Source of the DNA: Collinsella sp.
Lineage (GTDB): Bacteria; Actinomycetota; Coriobacteriia; Coriobacteriales; Coriobacteriaceae
Length of the DNA stretch: 47,830 nucleotides
Reading direction: 5' to 3'
NCBI GenBank assembly: GCA_019425005.1
Contig: JAHYYK010000012.1
Span: 1-47,830 of the forward strand
Shown here: piece by piece, positions 11,515 through 20,731 of the stretch
Layout of the letters: every line of letters starts with the position of its first letter
How positions within the stretch are numbered: position 1 is the first letter of the stretch
Notes under the pieces: model-generated
Databases searched by the model: none
The model's input: the letters and a program-made list of their open reading frames with translations, nothing else
What the model was told of the DNA's origin: nothing
Translations under genes and position numbers: made by a program

Positions 11515-12474
11515 ATGGGTTTCACGATTCTTGGAACAGGCTCGGCGCTTCCTGAGCGCAGTGTTTCCAATGACGAGCTGTCTGAGTTCCTCGATACCTC
11601 GGATGAGTGGATTTTTACCCGCACAGGTATCAAGAGCCGCCACGTCTGCACCACCGAGTCACTTGACGACCTTGCCGTAGCGGCGAGCGAGCGGGCACTC
11701 CGGGTGTCCGGAATCGACGCGAGCCAGCTGGATCTGATCGTCTGCTCGACGACGACGGGTGATCACCTTGTTCCCGCTGAGGCGTGTGCCGTTGCTGAGC
11801 GACTAGGCGCGACGTGCCCTGCCTTCGATGTCTCGGCGGCCTGTGCCGGCTTCGTGTTTGCGCTCGATGTCGCCGAGGGCTATATCGCCCGCGGTCGCGC
11901 CGAGCGCGTGCTTGTCGTTGCTGCCGAGCAGATGACGCGCGCGCTCGACTGGACCGACCGTGCCACCTGCGTGCTCTTTGGCGATGGGGCAGGCGCCGCG
12001 GTGATTGAGGCTGGGGGAGACAGTCCCCTTGCCGTTGAGCTTTCGACGGCGCCCGACGTCGAGACGTTGCGCGTTCCCGGTCTGGTCGGCACCTCGCCGT
12101 TTAAGGCTTCCGCAGATAGCGCGAGCGTGCTGTCCATGAATGGCCGCCGCGTGTTCAAGTTCGGCGTCAACGCCATCTGCGACACGGTCCATAAGCTTGC
12201 GATCAATGCGGGCATTTCGGTCGAAGACATCGACCACTTTGTATTCCATCAGGCTAACGAACGAATCCTGAGTCAGGCGGTCAAGCGCCTCGGCGTGCCA
12301 GACGAGCGCGTGGTTCGAACGCTGCGCGAGACCGGCAACATTTCGAGCGCCTGCATTCCTCTTGCGCTTGACCGACTGGCACGCACCGACGCACTGAATG
12401 CGGGCGACACCATCGCCTTGGTTGGATTTGGCGCCGGTCTGGATATAGGTGGCTATCTGCTTCGTTGGAAGTAG
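11515..12474 (+). CDS. fabH: 3-oxoacyl-ACP synthase III
   Basis: Starts fatty-acid synthesis by condensing acyl-CoA with malonyl-ACP. The 319 residues carry the thiolase-fold triad Cys110 (SAACAGF), His245 (FHQAN) and Asn275 (TGNISS). The start at 11515 rather than the upstream in-frame ATG at 11458 is set by AAAGGAGG seven bases before it and by alignment of MGFTILGTGSALPE to the usual N-terminus. First gene of a ten-gene FAS II operon, behind the paired operator. Confidence 0.96.
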   Translation: MGFTILGTGSALPERSVSNDELSEFLDTSDEWIFTRTGIKSRHVCTTESLDDLAVAASERALRVSGIDASQLDLIVCSTTTGDHLVPAEACAVAERLGATCPAFDVSAACAGFVFALDVAEGYIARGRAERVLVVAAEQMTRALDWTDRATCVLFGDGAGAAVIEAGGDSPLAVELSTAPDVETLRVPGLVGTSPFKASADSASVLSMNGRRVFKFGVNAICDTVHKLAINAGISVEDIDHFVFHQANERILSQAVKRLGVPDERVVRTLRETGNISSACIPLALDRLARTDALNAGDTIALVGFGAGLDIGGYLLRWK

Positions 12475-12525
12475 TCGCACATAGGAAATAAAAACGCCCT
12501 AGGGCACAACCAAAGGAGAACTACC

Positions 12526-12762
12526 ATGGCAGATCAGAAGACCTTCGAGCGCGTTTGCGACGTTATCCGCGAGACCGCCGGTCTTGACGACGTCGAGATG
12601 AAGCCCGAGTCCACGCTCGAGGAGATTGGTCTCGACAGTCTGGGCACCGTCGAGATCCTCGTCGCCGTTGAGGACGAGTTTGGCATCCAGCTCGATACCG
12701 AGGAGAACCCCAAGACGGTCGGCGAGTTCGCCGATACGGTCGAGGCGGCATTGGAGAAGTAG
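12526..12762 (+). CDS. acpP: acyl carrier protein
   Basis: Carries growing acyl chains on a phosphopantetheine arm. 78 acidic residues with the attachment motif EEIGLDSLGTVEI, in which Ser38 is the modified residue. AAAGGAG lies before the ATG. The position between fabH and fabK is common in operons that use FabK. Confidence 0.97.
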   Translation: MADQKTFERVCDVIRETAGLDDVEMKPESTLEEIGLDSLGTVEILVAVEDEFGIQLDTEENPKTVGEFADTVEAALEK

Positions 12763-12764
12763 AG

Positions 12765-13709
12765 ATGCTCAAGACTCCTCTCTGCGATCTGCTCGGCATC
12801 GAAAAGCCCGTGTTCCAGGGCGGTATGGCCTGGATCGCCGACGCCTCGCTGGCGTCCGCAGTGTCCGAGGCGGGCGGCTTAGGGATTATCGCGGCCATGA
12901 ACGCCGACGCCAACTGGCTGCGCGACCAGATTCATGAGCTGCGCGCCAGGACGGATAAGCCCTTTGGCGTCAACGTCATGCTCATGAGCCCGTTTGCCGA
13001 CGAGGTCGCGCGGGTCGTGATTGACGAGCGGGTGCCGGTCGTCGTGACGGGTGCCGGCAATCCCACCAAGTACATGAAGGCGTGGAACGAGGCGGGCATC
13101 AAGGTCATCCCGGTCGTTGCCTCGGTGGCGCTGGCGCGCCTCGTGGCGCGTCGTGGAGCCACTGCCGTGGTTGCCGAGGGTACCGAATCAGGCGGCCATA
13201 TTGGCGAGACCTCGACGATGGCACTGGTGCCGCAGGTTGTCGATGCGGTCGATATTCCCGTGGTTGCGGCTGGCGGTATCGCCGATGGCCGCGGCGTGGC
13301 GGCCGCCTTTATGCTGGGCGCCGCCGGCGTGCAGGTGGGTACGCGCTTTCTGATCGCAGATGAGTGCGCCGTATCGGAGCAGTACAAGGAGATGGTCCTG
13401 AAGGCCAACGACACCTCGACGCGTGCGACCGGCCGCTCGACGGGACACCCGGTGCGTGCCCTCAAGAGCCCCTTCACCAACGCCTACGCCAAGAGCGAGG
13501 CGGCGGGCGTAAGCGTCGAGGAGCTCGGGGCCATGGGCACGGGCGCCCTTCGCAAGGCCGCCAAGGACGGCAATTACGAAGAGGGCTCGTTTTTGTGTGG
13601 ACAGATTGCCGGCATGGTCAACGAGCGCCAAAGTGCACGTGAAATCGTTGACGACCTGGTCGATGGCGCCGAGCACGTCCTGAAGGGTGCGTGCGCATGG
13701 GTGGCGTAG
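12765..13709 (+). CDS. fabK: enoyl-ACP reductase II (FMN type)
   Basis: Flavoprotein that reduces trans-2-enoyl-ACP, the last step of each elongation cycle. The 314 residues are of nitronate monooxygenase/FabK type: GGMAWIADASLASAVSEAGG near the start, PFGVNVMLMSP, EGTESGGHIGE with the catalytic-region His, and the phosphate loop AAGGIADGRGV. No FabI is in the operon, so this is probably the main enoyl reductase. FabK is not inhibited by triclosan in other bacteria. It begins two bases after acpP and overlaps fabD. Confidence 0.94.
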   Translation: MLKTPLCDLLGIEKPVFQGGMAWIADASLASAVSEAGGLGIIAAMNADANWLRDQIHELRARTDKPFGVNVMLMSPFADEVARVVIDERVPVVVTGAGNPTKYMKAWNEAGIKVIPVVASVALARLVARRGATAVVAEGTESGGHIGETSTMALVPQVVDAVDIPVVAAGGIADGRGVAAAFMLGAAGVQVGTRFLIADECAVSEQYKEMVLKANDTSTRATGRSTGHPVRALKSPFTNAYAKSEAAGVSVEELGAMGTGALRKAAKDGNYEEGSFLCGQIAGMVNERQSAREIVDDLVDGAEHVLKGACAWVA

Positions 13710-14623
13710 CGTTTCTGTTTGCCGGCCAGGGCGCCCAGCACCCCGCGATGGGCGTCGACCTGATCGAGGCATCGCCGGTCGCCGCCGAGGTGTTCGCCAT
13801 TGCCGACGAGGTGCGCCCGGGGACCAGTGAGCAGTGCCGAAGCGCCTCCAAGGAGGAGCTCTCGCAGACCGAGAACACGCAGCCGTGCGTGTTCGTTCAC
13901 GATCTGGCAGCGGCTGCCGCCCTGCGTGAGCGCGGCGTGGTACCTGCCGCCTGTGCGGGTTTTTCGCTTGGCGAGGTCGCCGCGCTCACCTTTGCGGGGG
14001 CGTTCGATACGCGAGCGGGCTTTGAGCTCGTGTGCGAGCGCGCGGCGCTGATGGCCGCGGCTGCCGAGCGCCATCCGGGCGGCATGCGCGCCGTCATCAA
14101 GCTCGATGCGGCGCAAGTCGAGAACCTGGCAAAACAGGCCGGCGAGGACTGCTGGCCGGTCAACTACAACAGTCCGCAGCAGACGGTTGTTGCCGGACCG
14201 CCCGAGGCGCTGCAGGAGCTCGACGCCCTGGTAAAAGAGGCTGGCGGCCGCGCTATGAAAGTCGCGGTGTCGGGCGCATTTCATAGCCCCTATATGGCCG
14301 AGGCGACTGAGGGGCTGGCGACGTATATCCAAGCCGGCCACGCGCCGTCACCGCTGCTGATTCCGGTCATGGCAAACATGACGGCGGCGCCCTATCCGGC
14401 GGACCCGCGAGCGGCATCGGATGTCTTGGCCAATCAGGTGAGTCATGCCGTTCGTTGGGTCGACACGCTGCATGCTCTGCAGAATCAGGGCATCGACACG
14501 TTTATTGAGGTCGGCCCTGGCAAAACGCTGTCGGGCCTGGCCAAGCGTACGCTGAGCGACGTTCGCGTGTATTCGTGCGAAACGGCCGAGCAGGTCGCAG
14601 CTATTGCCGACGAGCTCGCATAG
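13697..14623 (+). CDS. fabD: malonyl-CoA:ACP transacylase
   Basis: Transfers malonate from CoA to ACP. 308 residues with LFAGQGAQ at the N-terminus, the nucleophile elbow GFSLGE (Ser90) and His196 in SGAFHSPYM. The ATG at 13697 has AAGGG nine bases upstream and overlaps the fabK end by 13 bases, so the two are probably translationally coupled. The in-frame GTG at 13691 is too close to that site. Confidence 0.95.
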   Translation: MGGVAFLFAGQGAQHPAMGVDLIEASPVAAEVFAIADEVRPGTSEQCRSASKEELSQTENTQPCVFVHDLAAAAALRERGVVPAACAGFSLGEVAALTFAGAFDTRAGFELVCERAALMAAAAERHPGGMRAVIKLDAAQVENLAKQAGEDCWPVNYNSPQQTVVAGPPEALQELDALVKEAGGRAMKVAVSGAFHSPYMAEATEGLATYIQAGHAPSPLLIPVMANMTAAPYPADPRAASDVLANQVSHAVRWVDTLHALQNQGIDTFIEVGPGKTLSGLAKRTLSDVRVYSCETAEQVAAIADELA

Positions 14624-14653
14624 TCCACAGGGCTGTAACCCGAAAGGAATGAC

Positions 14654-15427
14654 ATGGGCAACTTGAACAACGGCGCGCTCGAGCGCAACGACTCACGTCG
14701 CGTGGCACTGGTCACGGGCGGCTCGCGGGGTATCGGCCGCGCCTGCGCTGTCGGTCTGGCGGAGGACGGCTTTGATATCGCCGTCGTCTATGCCGGCAGC
14801 GTCGATGCGGCGCGCGAGACGTGCGAAGCCTGTGAGGCGGTTGGCGCCACGGCACGCGCATATCAATGCGACGTGGCCGATCCCGCTGCCGTCAACGCGT
14901 GTGTGGAAGCGGTCCTCAACGACTTTGGTTCCATTTGGGCGCTCGTCAACAATGCCGGCATCACCCGCGATGGCCTGCTCATGCGCATGGGCGATGACGC
15001 ATTCGATCGCGTGCTCGATGTCAATCTCAAGGGAACATTCAATATGACGCGCGCGCTCACCAAGACCTTTATGCGCCAGCGCGGCGGTTGCGTCGTCAAC
15101 ATGAGCTCGGTCGTGGGCCTGATGGGCAATGCCGGGCAAGCCAACTACGCTGCTTCCAAGGCGGGCGTGATAGGGCTTACCAAGGCGGTGGCGCGCGAGC
15201 TTGCGCCTCGTGGCGTACGAGCGAACGCGGTCGCCCCCGGGTTTGTCGAGACAGATATGACGGCAAAGCTCTCGGAGAAGGTGCGTACGGCAACCGAGGA
15301 ACAGATTCCCCTTAAGCGCATGGCACGCCCCGAGGAAGTGGCCGGCGTGGTGCGCTTTTTAGCGAGTGATGCGGCTGCCTACATTACGGGCGAGGTCGTG
15401 CGCGTCGACGGCGGAATGGCGATGTAG
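14654..15427 (+). CDS. fabG: 3-oxoacyl-ACP reductase
   Basis: NADPH-dependent reduction of 3-ketoacyl-ACP. 257 residues of short-chain dehydrogenase fold: cofactor loop TGGSRGIGRA at about 21-30, NNAG, and the catalytic Ser in NMSSVVG with Tyr165 and Lys169 (YAASK). A short N-terminal extension of about 14 residues precedes the usual start. AAAGGAA lies before the ATG. Its place between fabD and fabF supports FabG over other SDR enzymes. Confidence 0.95.
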   Translation: MGNLNNGALERNDSRRVALVTGGSRGIGRACAVGLAEDGFDIAVVYAGSVDAARETCEACEAVGATARAYQCDVADPAAVNACVEAVLNDFGSIWALVNNAGITRDGLLMRMGDDAFDRVLDVNLKGTFNMTRALTKTFMRQRGGCVVNMSSVVGLMGNAGQANYAASKAGVIGLTKAVARELAPRGVRANAVAPGFVETDMTAKLSEKVRTATEEQIPLKRMARPEEVAGVVRFLASDAAAYITGEVVRVDGGMAM

Positions 15428-15466
15428 AAACCAGGGCCGAAGAACGGCTTGGATGAGGAGACCATG

Positions 15467-16714
15467 ATGGAACAGAGAGTTGCAATCACCGGCATCGGTG
15501 CCGTATCGCCGCTCGGCAACACGGCGCTTGCCACCTGGGCGGCTATGTGCGCCGGCACGTGCGGTATCGGCCCGATCACGCACTTCGATACGGATGCGTT
15601 TGCCGTTAAGGTGGCGGCCGAGGTCAAGGGCTTTGACGGCAACGAGTACTTTGGCAAGCGTGACGCCAAGCATCTCGACCCCTGCGTTCAGTTTGCGATG
15701 GCGGCGTCGGACGAGGCCATGCACGATGCGGGCTTTGATGTCGAAGGCGCCATCGATCACGAACGCCTGGGCGTCTACGTGGGCTCGGGCGTGGGCGGCA
15801 TGCAGACACTTGTCGACAACGTCCACACGATCGCCGATCGAGGGCCTAGCCGTGCATCGCCCTATATGATCGCGATGATGATCCCCAACATGGCTTCGGG
15901 CAATATCGCGATCCGCCACAAGGCAAAAGGCCCGACCCTGCCCGTGGTGACCGCGTGCGCGACCTCGGCCCATGCCGTGGGCGAGGCGTTCCGCGCCATC
16001 AAGCATGGCTATGCCGATGCGATTCTCGCCGGCGGAGCCGAGGCCGCAATTATCCCCGATGCCGTTGCGGGCTTTACGTCCTGCCGTGCGTTGACCACCA
16101 ACCCCGATCCCGCGACTGCCTGCCGCCCGTTCGATGCAGACCGCGACGGCTTTGTGATGGGCGAGGGCGCCTGCGTGCTCGTGCTCGAGAGCATGGAACA
16201 TGCGCAGGCGCGCGGTGCGCACATTTACGCCGAGGTCGTGGGCTACGGCAACACCGATGATGCCTATCACATCACGAGCCCCGATCCCGAGGCTGCCGGC
16301 ATTGCCCGCGCGATATCGCTGGCGGTGGCCGAGGGCGATGTCAAGCCTTCCGAGGGTCTCTACATCAATGCCCACGGCACCTCGACCAAGCTCAACGATT
16401 CGTCCGAGACGGCGGGCATCAAGCGAGCACTCGGCGAGGACGCGGCGCGCGCCGCACATGTCTCGTCGACCAAGTCGATGACCGGTCACATGATCGGTGC
16501 TACGGGCGCCATCGAGGTCATGGCCTGCGCCATGGCGCTCGAGCAGGGCGTGGTGCCGCCGACCATTAACTACCACACACCCGATCCCGCCTGCGATCTT
16601 GACTACACGCCCAATCGCGCGGTTCGCGCCGACCTTACCTGGGCGCTTTCGACCAACCTGGGCTTTGGCGGGCACAACGCCGCCATCGCGCTGCGTAGAT
16701 ATACGAGGAGCTAG
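15467..16714 (+). CDS. fabF: 3-oxoacyl-ACP synthase II
   Basis: Elongation condensing enzyme. 415 residues with the Cys-His-His triad: Cys164 (TACATS), His303 (NAHGTST) and His341 (TGHMIG). The second ATG at 15467 is chosen because GAGGAG lies six bases upstream and MEQRVAITGIGAVSPLG matches the family start. No FabB is seen, so this enzyme probably serves all elongation steps. Confidence 0.96.
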   Translation: MEQRVAITGIGAVSPLGNTALATWAAMCAGTCGIGPITHFDTDAFAVKVAAEVKGFDGNEYFGKRDAKHLDPCVQFAMAASDEAMHDAGFDVEGAIDHERLGVYVGSGVGGMQTLVDNVHTIADRGPSRASPYMIAMMIPNMASGNIAIRHKAKGPTLPVVTACATSAHAVGEAFRAIKHGYADAILAGGAEAAIIPDAVAGFTSCRALTTNPDPATACRPFDADRDGFVMGEGACVLVLESMEHAQARGAHIYAEVVGYGNTDDAYHITSPDPEAAGIARAISLAVAEGDVKPSEGLYINAHGTSTKLNDSSETAGIKRALGEDAARAAHVSSTKSMTGHMIGATGAIEVMACAMALEQGVVPPTINYHTPDPACDLDYTPNRAVRADLTWALSTNLGFGGHNAAIALRRYTRS

Positions 16715-16717
16715 AGC

Positions 16718-17194
16718 ATGGATTCCAAAAGACTTGCCGAGATAGCCGATGTTATGGAGGACCGCGGCCTCACGCGCGTACGCGTTGAGGAGCCCGATGG
16801 CACCGCGGTCGAACTCGAGCGCGCGAGCGCCGCGCAGCCGGTTGCCGTGCCCATGCCTATGCCGGGTGCCGTGACTGCTCCGGCGGTGGCTCCTGTCGCC
16901 ATGCCTGCCGCCGCACCGGAGCCCGCCGCGCAGGCGCCTGCCGCCGCACCGGAGCCCAAGGGCACCGAGGTGACCGCTCCCATGGTCGGCGTTTTCTATG
17001 CTGCCCCGGCGCCGGGCGACGAGCCGTTTGTGCACGTGGGCTCCAAGGTCAAGGCCGGTGAGACCCTCTGCATCATCGAGGCCATGAAGGTTCTCAACGA
17101 GGTGACGGCCGAGGCAGACGGCGAGGTGCTCGAGATCTGCGTGGCCGACGGCGACCTCGTGGAGTTCGGCAGTTGCCTTATGAGGATCGGATAG
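16718..17194 (+). CDS. accB: biotin carboxyl carrier protein of acetyl-CoA carboxylase
   Basis: Carries carboxybiotin between AccC and AccDA. 158 residues: an N-terminal part, an Ala/Pro-rich flexible linker at about 45-85, and a biotinyl domain with EAMKVLNEV, in which Lys124 is the biotinylation site. Begins four bases after fabF and runs directly into fabZ. BirA encoded at 10562-11338 should modify it. Confidence 0.96.
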   Translation: MDSKRLAEIADVMEDRGLTRVRVEEPDGTAVELERASAAQPVAVPMPMPGAVTAPAVAPVAMPAAAPEPAAQAPAAAPEPKGTEVTAPMVGVFYAAPAPGDEPFVHVGSKVKAGETLCIIEAMKVLNEVTAEADGEVLEICVADGDLVEFGSCLMRIG

Positions 17195-17203
17195 GTGATA
17201 TCC

Positions 17204-17626
17204 ATGAACAAAGAAGAGCTTAAAGAACTGTTGCCGCATCGCGAACCGATGCTTTTGCTCGACGAGGCCGAGCTGGTGGGCGACGAGGCCCACGGCAAGA
17301 TCACGATCACGGGCGACGAGTACTTTTTGCAGGGGCATTTTCCGGGAAACCCGGTCGTCCCCGGCGTGATTCAGTGCGAGATGCTCGCCCAGAACTGCTG
17401 CGTGCTGCTGATGGGCGATGAGGAGGCACGCGGCGCGACGCCGTTCTATACGAGTCTCGATAAGGTGCGCTTTAAGCGTCCGGTGCGCCCGGGCGACACG
17501 GTGGATCTGGTGTGCTCCATCACGCGTGCGCGCGGGCCGTTCCGCTTTGCGACGGGTACTGCGAGCGTCAACGGTGAGGTTTGCTGCCGCGCCGATATGT
17601 CTTTTGCACTCATGCACGAAAGTTAA
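17204..17626 (+). CDS. fabZ: 3-hydroxyacyl-ACP dehydratase
   Basis: Dehydrates 3-hydroxyacyl-ACP. 140 residues of hotdog fold with the catalytic His45 (GHFPGNPVVPG) and Glu59 (CEMLAQ). The ATG at 17204 is set by AGGTG six bases upstream; a GTG at 17195, in frame and abutting the accB stop, is the less likely alternative. Placed between accB and accC as in many Gram-positive FAS II operons. Confidence 0.95.
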   Translation: MNKEELKELLPHREPMLLLDEAELVGDEAHGKITITGDEYFLQGHFPGNPVVPGVIQCEMLAQNCCVLLMGDEEARGATPFYTSLDKVRFKRPVRPGDTVDLVCSITRARGPFRFATGTASVNGEVCCRADMSFALMHES

Positions 17627-17636
17627 GGAAGGCTTC

Positions 17637-18980
17637 ATGTTCGACAAAGTGCTCATCGCCAACCGCGGCGAAGTCGCGGTCCGTGTTATCCGCGCGTGCC
17701 GCGATATGGGCATCAAGACCGTCGCCGTTTATTCCACGGCCGATGCGGACGCGCTGCACGTGCAGCTTGCCGACGAGGCGTATTGCATCGGCGGCCCGCG
17801 TCTTGCCGAGAGCTACCTCAACGACGATGCCGTGCTCACCTGTGCCGTGAAGTCGGGGGCAAAGGCGATCCATCCTGGCTACGGTTTCTTTTCCGAGAAG
17901 GCGAGCTTCGTGCGCGACTGCGACAAGTATGGTCTAGCGTTTGTCGGTCCCTCGGCCGAGGTCATCGACAGCATGGGCGACAAGGATGCCGCACGCCGAA
18001 CGGCTGCCGCGGCGGGCGTGCCCATCGTGCCGGGCTGCGATTTGCTCAAAAGTCCCGAGGAGGCAACGGCCGAGGCCGAGCGCATTGGCTGCCCCGTGCT
18101 TATTAAGGCGCGCGCCGGCGGTGGCGGTCGCGGCATTCGCAAGGTCGAGCGCGTGGAAGATGCGGCAAAGGCGTTCATCGAGGCGCGTGCCGAGGGCGAG
18201 GCCGTTTTTGGCGACGGCGAGTGCTACATGGAGAAGTTCGTCGCGCCGGCCCACCACGTTGAGGTGCAGATTATGGCCGATAAGCAGGGCCATGTGTTTT
18301 CGCTCGGCGAGCGCGAGTGCTCGGTGCAGCGTCGCAACCAAAAGCTGATCGAGGAGAGCCCCGCGCCGTGCCTCGACGGACACGACGACATTCGTGCTCG
18401 CATGCACAAGGCGGCGCGTGACCTGGCTCGTGCCGTCGGCTACGAAGGAGCCGGTACCATCGAGTTCCTGTATTCGGACGACGGCAATTTCTACTTTATG
18501 GAAATGAACACGCGCTTGCAGGTGGAGCATCCGGTTACGGAGTTTGTGACCGATACCGACTTGGTCAAGTGGCAGCTGCGCGTGGCGGCCGGCCAGCCTT
18601 TGCCCTTTGAGCAGGAGGACGTACCGGTGCACAACCACGCCATGGAGTGCCGCATCAATGCCGAAACGCCGGACTTTCTGCCGTCATGCGGAACGGTCAC
18701 CGCGTTGCGTGTACCGGGTGGTCCGCGCGTGCGCTGGGATTCGGCCATGTTCACCGGTGCGACAGTTCCGCCGTACTACGACTCCATGCTCGGCAAGCTC
18801 ATCGTGTGTGCGCCCACGCGTGACGGCGCCATTCGCAAGATGCGCTCGGCCCTGGGCGAGCTCGTGATTGAGGGCGTGAGCGAAAACAGCGAACTGCAGC
18901 TCGACGTGCTGGCAAACAATGAGTTCTTGTCGGGCATGTACCACACCGATCTGATGGGGCATCTCTATGCTGATGAATAG
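17637..18980 (+). CDS. accC: biotin carboxylase subunit of acetyl-CoA carboxylase
   Basis: Carboxylates the biotin on AccB with ATP and bicarbonate. 447 residues of ATP-grasp fold: MFDKVLIANRGEVAVRVIRA at the start, the glycine loop KARAGGGGRGIRKV, and EMNTRLQVEHPVTE near 285-300. The ATG at 17637 follows AAGGAAGG. Its end overlaps accDA by 14 bases. Confidence 0.97.
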   Translation: MFDKVLIANRGEVAVRVIRACRDMGIKTVAVYSTADADALHVQLADEAYCIGGPRLAESYLNDDAVLTCAVKSGAKAIHPGYGFFSEKASFVRDCDKYGLAFVGPSAEVIDSMGDKDAARRTAAAAGVPIVPGCDLLKSPEEATAEAERIGCPVLIKARAGGGGRGIRKVERVEDAAKAFIEARAEGEAVFGDGECYMEKFVAPAHHVEVQIMADKQGHVFSLGERECSVQRRNQKLIEESPAPCLDGHDDIRARMHKAARDLARAVGYEGAGTIEFLYSDDGNFYFMEMNTRLQVEHPVTEFVTDTDLVKWQLRVAAGQPLPFEQEDVPVHNHAMECRINAETPDFLPSCGTVTALRVPGGPRVRWDSAMFTGATVPPYYDSMLGKLIVCAPTRDGAIRKMRSALGELVIEGVSENSELQLDVLANNEFLSGMYHTDLMGHLYADE

Positions 18981-20691
18981 AAAAGCGAAGACGGTCAATG
19001 TCCTTGAGGGGCCGATGACCGAGTCGTGCGCCGAGTTTCCCGCGCGCCACGTGTTTATCAAGTGCCCGGGGTGCCGCCGTGTGATCGATGAGGCACGCCT
19101 GCACGACAACCTCGAGGTCTGTCCTCGTTGCGGCAAACACTTTCGCGTGAGCGGTCGCGCGCGCATGCGCATGACGGTCGACGAGGGCACGTTTGAGGAA
19201 TGGGATGCTAATCTGGCGTCGGAGGACTTCCTCTCGTTTCCCGGCTATGCCGACAAGCTCAAGAGCGTGAGCGAGCGTTCGGGCGAGCGCGATGCCGTTG
19301 TGTGCGGCAGGGGCGAAATCTGCGGTTGCGATACGGCGCTCTTCTTTATGGACGCCAACTTTATGATGGGCTCGATGGGTTCTGTGGTGGGCGAGAAGAT
19401 CTGTCGCACATTTGAGCGCGCGACCGAGCTGGGATTGCCGGTTGTCGGCTTTACCGTTTCGGGCGGTGCGCGCATGCAAGAGGGCGTGACATCGCTTATG
19501 CAGATGGCCAAGATTTCTGCGGCGGTTAGGCGCCACAGCGAGGCGGGCGGTCTGTATATCACGGTGCTCACCGACCCCACGACCGGAGGCGTAACCGCGA
19601 GCTTTGCCATGGAGGGCGACATTATCCTGGCCGAGCCCGATGCCCTGACGGCATTTGCCGGCCCGCGCGTGATCGAGCAGAACATGCACAAGCGCCTGCC
19701 CAAGGGATTCCAGCGCTCCGAGTTTTTGCTGGAGCACGGCTTTTGCGATGCCGTTGTTCCGCGTGGCGAGATTGCGCTCACGGTAGGCGAGCTGCTGGCG
19801 CTGCACGAAGGGCACGCGCCCGGCCTGGGGGCACCGCACGAGATCGTGCATACGGGTCGCCGCGGCAAAAAGCTGGGACACTTGTTTAAGCGCTCGACGG
19901 CGCCAAAAACCGCGCTCGAGATTGTCAAGCAGACCCGCTCGGCAGATCGCGCCACGGCGGGCGAGATGATCTCGCTGGGCCTGGATGGATTTGTGGAGCT
20001 GCACGGCGACCGTTACTTTGGCGACGACGCCGCTGTGGTGGCTGGCATTGGCTGGAAAGACGGACGCCCCGTAACGGTCATCGCCATCGAGCGCGGCACC
20101 ACGACCAAAGAGCGTATGCGCCGCAACTTTGGTATGGCGCATCCCGAGGGCTACCGTAAAGCGCGTCGCCTGATGCGCCAGGCCGAAAAGTTTGGTCGAC
20201 CGGTTCTGTGCCTGGTCGATACTTCGGGCGCGTTTTGCGGCATCGGTGCCGAGGAGCGCGGCCAGGGCGAGGCGATTGCCCAGAATCTCATGGAGATGAG
20301 CGGCCTTAAGACGCCGATTGTCTCGGTGGTGACAGGCGAGGGCGGCTCTGGCGGCGCGCTGGCGCTGTCCGTGGCCGACCGCATCCTGATGCTCTCGAGC
20401 TCGGCCTATTCGGTCGTGAGCCCCGAGGCCTGTGCGTCGATCCTGTGGAAGGATACCGAGCGCGCGAATGAGGCCGCCGAGGCGCTTAAGCTCACGGCCC
20501 CCGATCTGTTGGCGCTCGGTATCATCGACGGCATTGTCGACGATAGGGGCCTGTCGCATGAGGAGATCGCCGGTGCCGTCATGTCCTCGGCATTTGATGC
20601 CTTCGATACGCTTGGGCAGCTCGACGACGCGACCCTCACAAACCTTCGCTACGAAAAGTACCGCGCAATCGGTCAGTACCGCACGATGTGA
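18967..20691 (+). CDS. accDA: fused carboxyltransferase AccD-AccA of acetyl-CoA carboxylase
   Basis: Transfers the carboxyl group from biotin to acetyl-CoA, giving malonyl-CoA. 574 residues: the AccD (beta) half carries a four-Cys zinc ribbon (Cys33, 36, 52, 55) and the crotonase-like core to about 290; the AccA (alpha) half begins near 300, with LHGDRYFGDD, SGAFCGIGAEERGQGEAIA and GEGGSGGAL. In E. coli these are separate proteins; the single-chain form is known in some Gram-positive bacteria. The start overlaps accC. Last gene of the FAS II operon; its stop lies within a REP-like hairpin. Confidence 0.95.
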   Translation: MLMNRKAKTVNVLEGPMTESCAEFPARHVFIKCPGCRRVIDEARLHDNLEVCPRCGKHFRVSGRARMRMTVDEGTFEEWDANLASEDFLSFPGYADKLKSVSERSGERDAVVCGRGEICGCDTALFFMDANFMMGSMGSVVGEKICRTFERATELGLPVVGFTVSGGARMQEGVTSLMQMAKISAAVRRHSEAGGLYITVLTDPTTGGVTASFAMEGDIILAEPDALTAFAGPRVIEQNMHKRLPKGFQRSEFLLEHGFCDAVVPRGEIALTVGELLALHEGHAPGLGAPHEIVHTGRRGKKLGHLFKRSTAPKTALEIVKQTRSADRATAGEMISLGLDGFVELHGDRYFGDDAAVVAGIGWKDGRPVTVIAIERGTTTKERMRRNFGMAHPEGYRKARRLMRQAEKFGRPVLCLVDTSGAFCGIGAEERGQGEAIAQNLMEMSGLKTPIVSVVTGEGGSGGALALSVADRILMLSSSAYSVVSPEACASILWKDTERANEAAEALKLTAPDLLALGIIDGIVDDRGLSHEEIAGAVMSSAFDAFDTLGQLDDATLTNLRYEKYRAIGQYRTM

Positions 20692-20715
20692 CAAAGGGAC
20701 AGTTCACATGTCACA
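20687..20715 (+). repeat. REP-like hairpin with GGGACAG loop over the accDA stop
   Basis: TGTGACA and TGTCACA arms enclose GGGACAG at 20696-20702. The first arm contains the TGA stop of accDA. The element may end or stabilise the FAS II transcript, as no other terminator is seen here. Confidence 0.6.
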
Positions 20716-20731
20716 TTGGGAAAGGCGTTCC

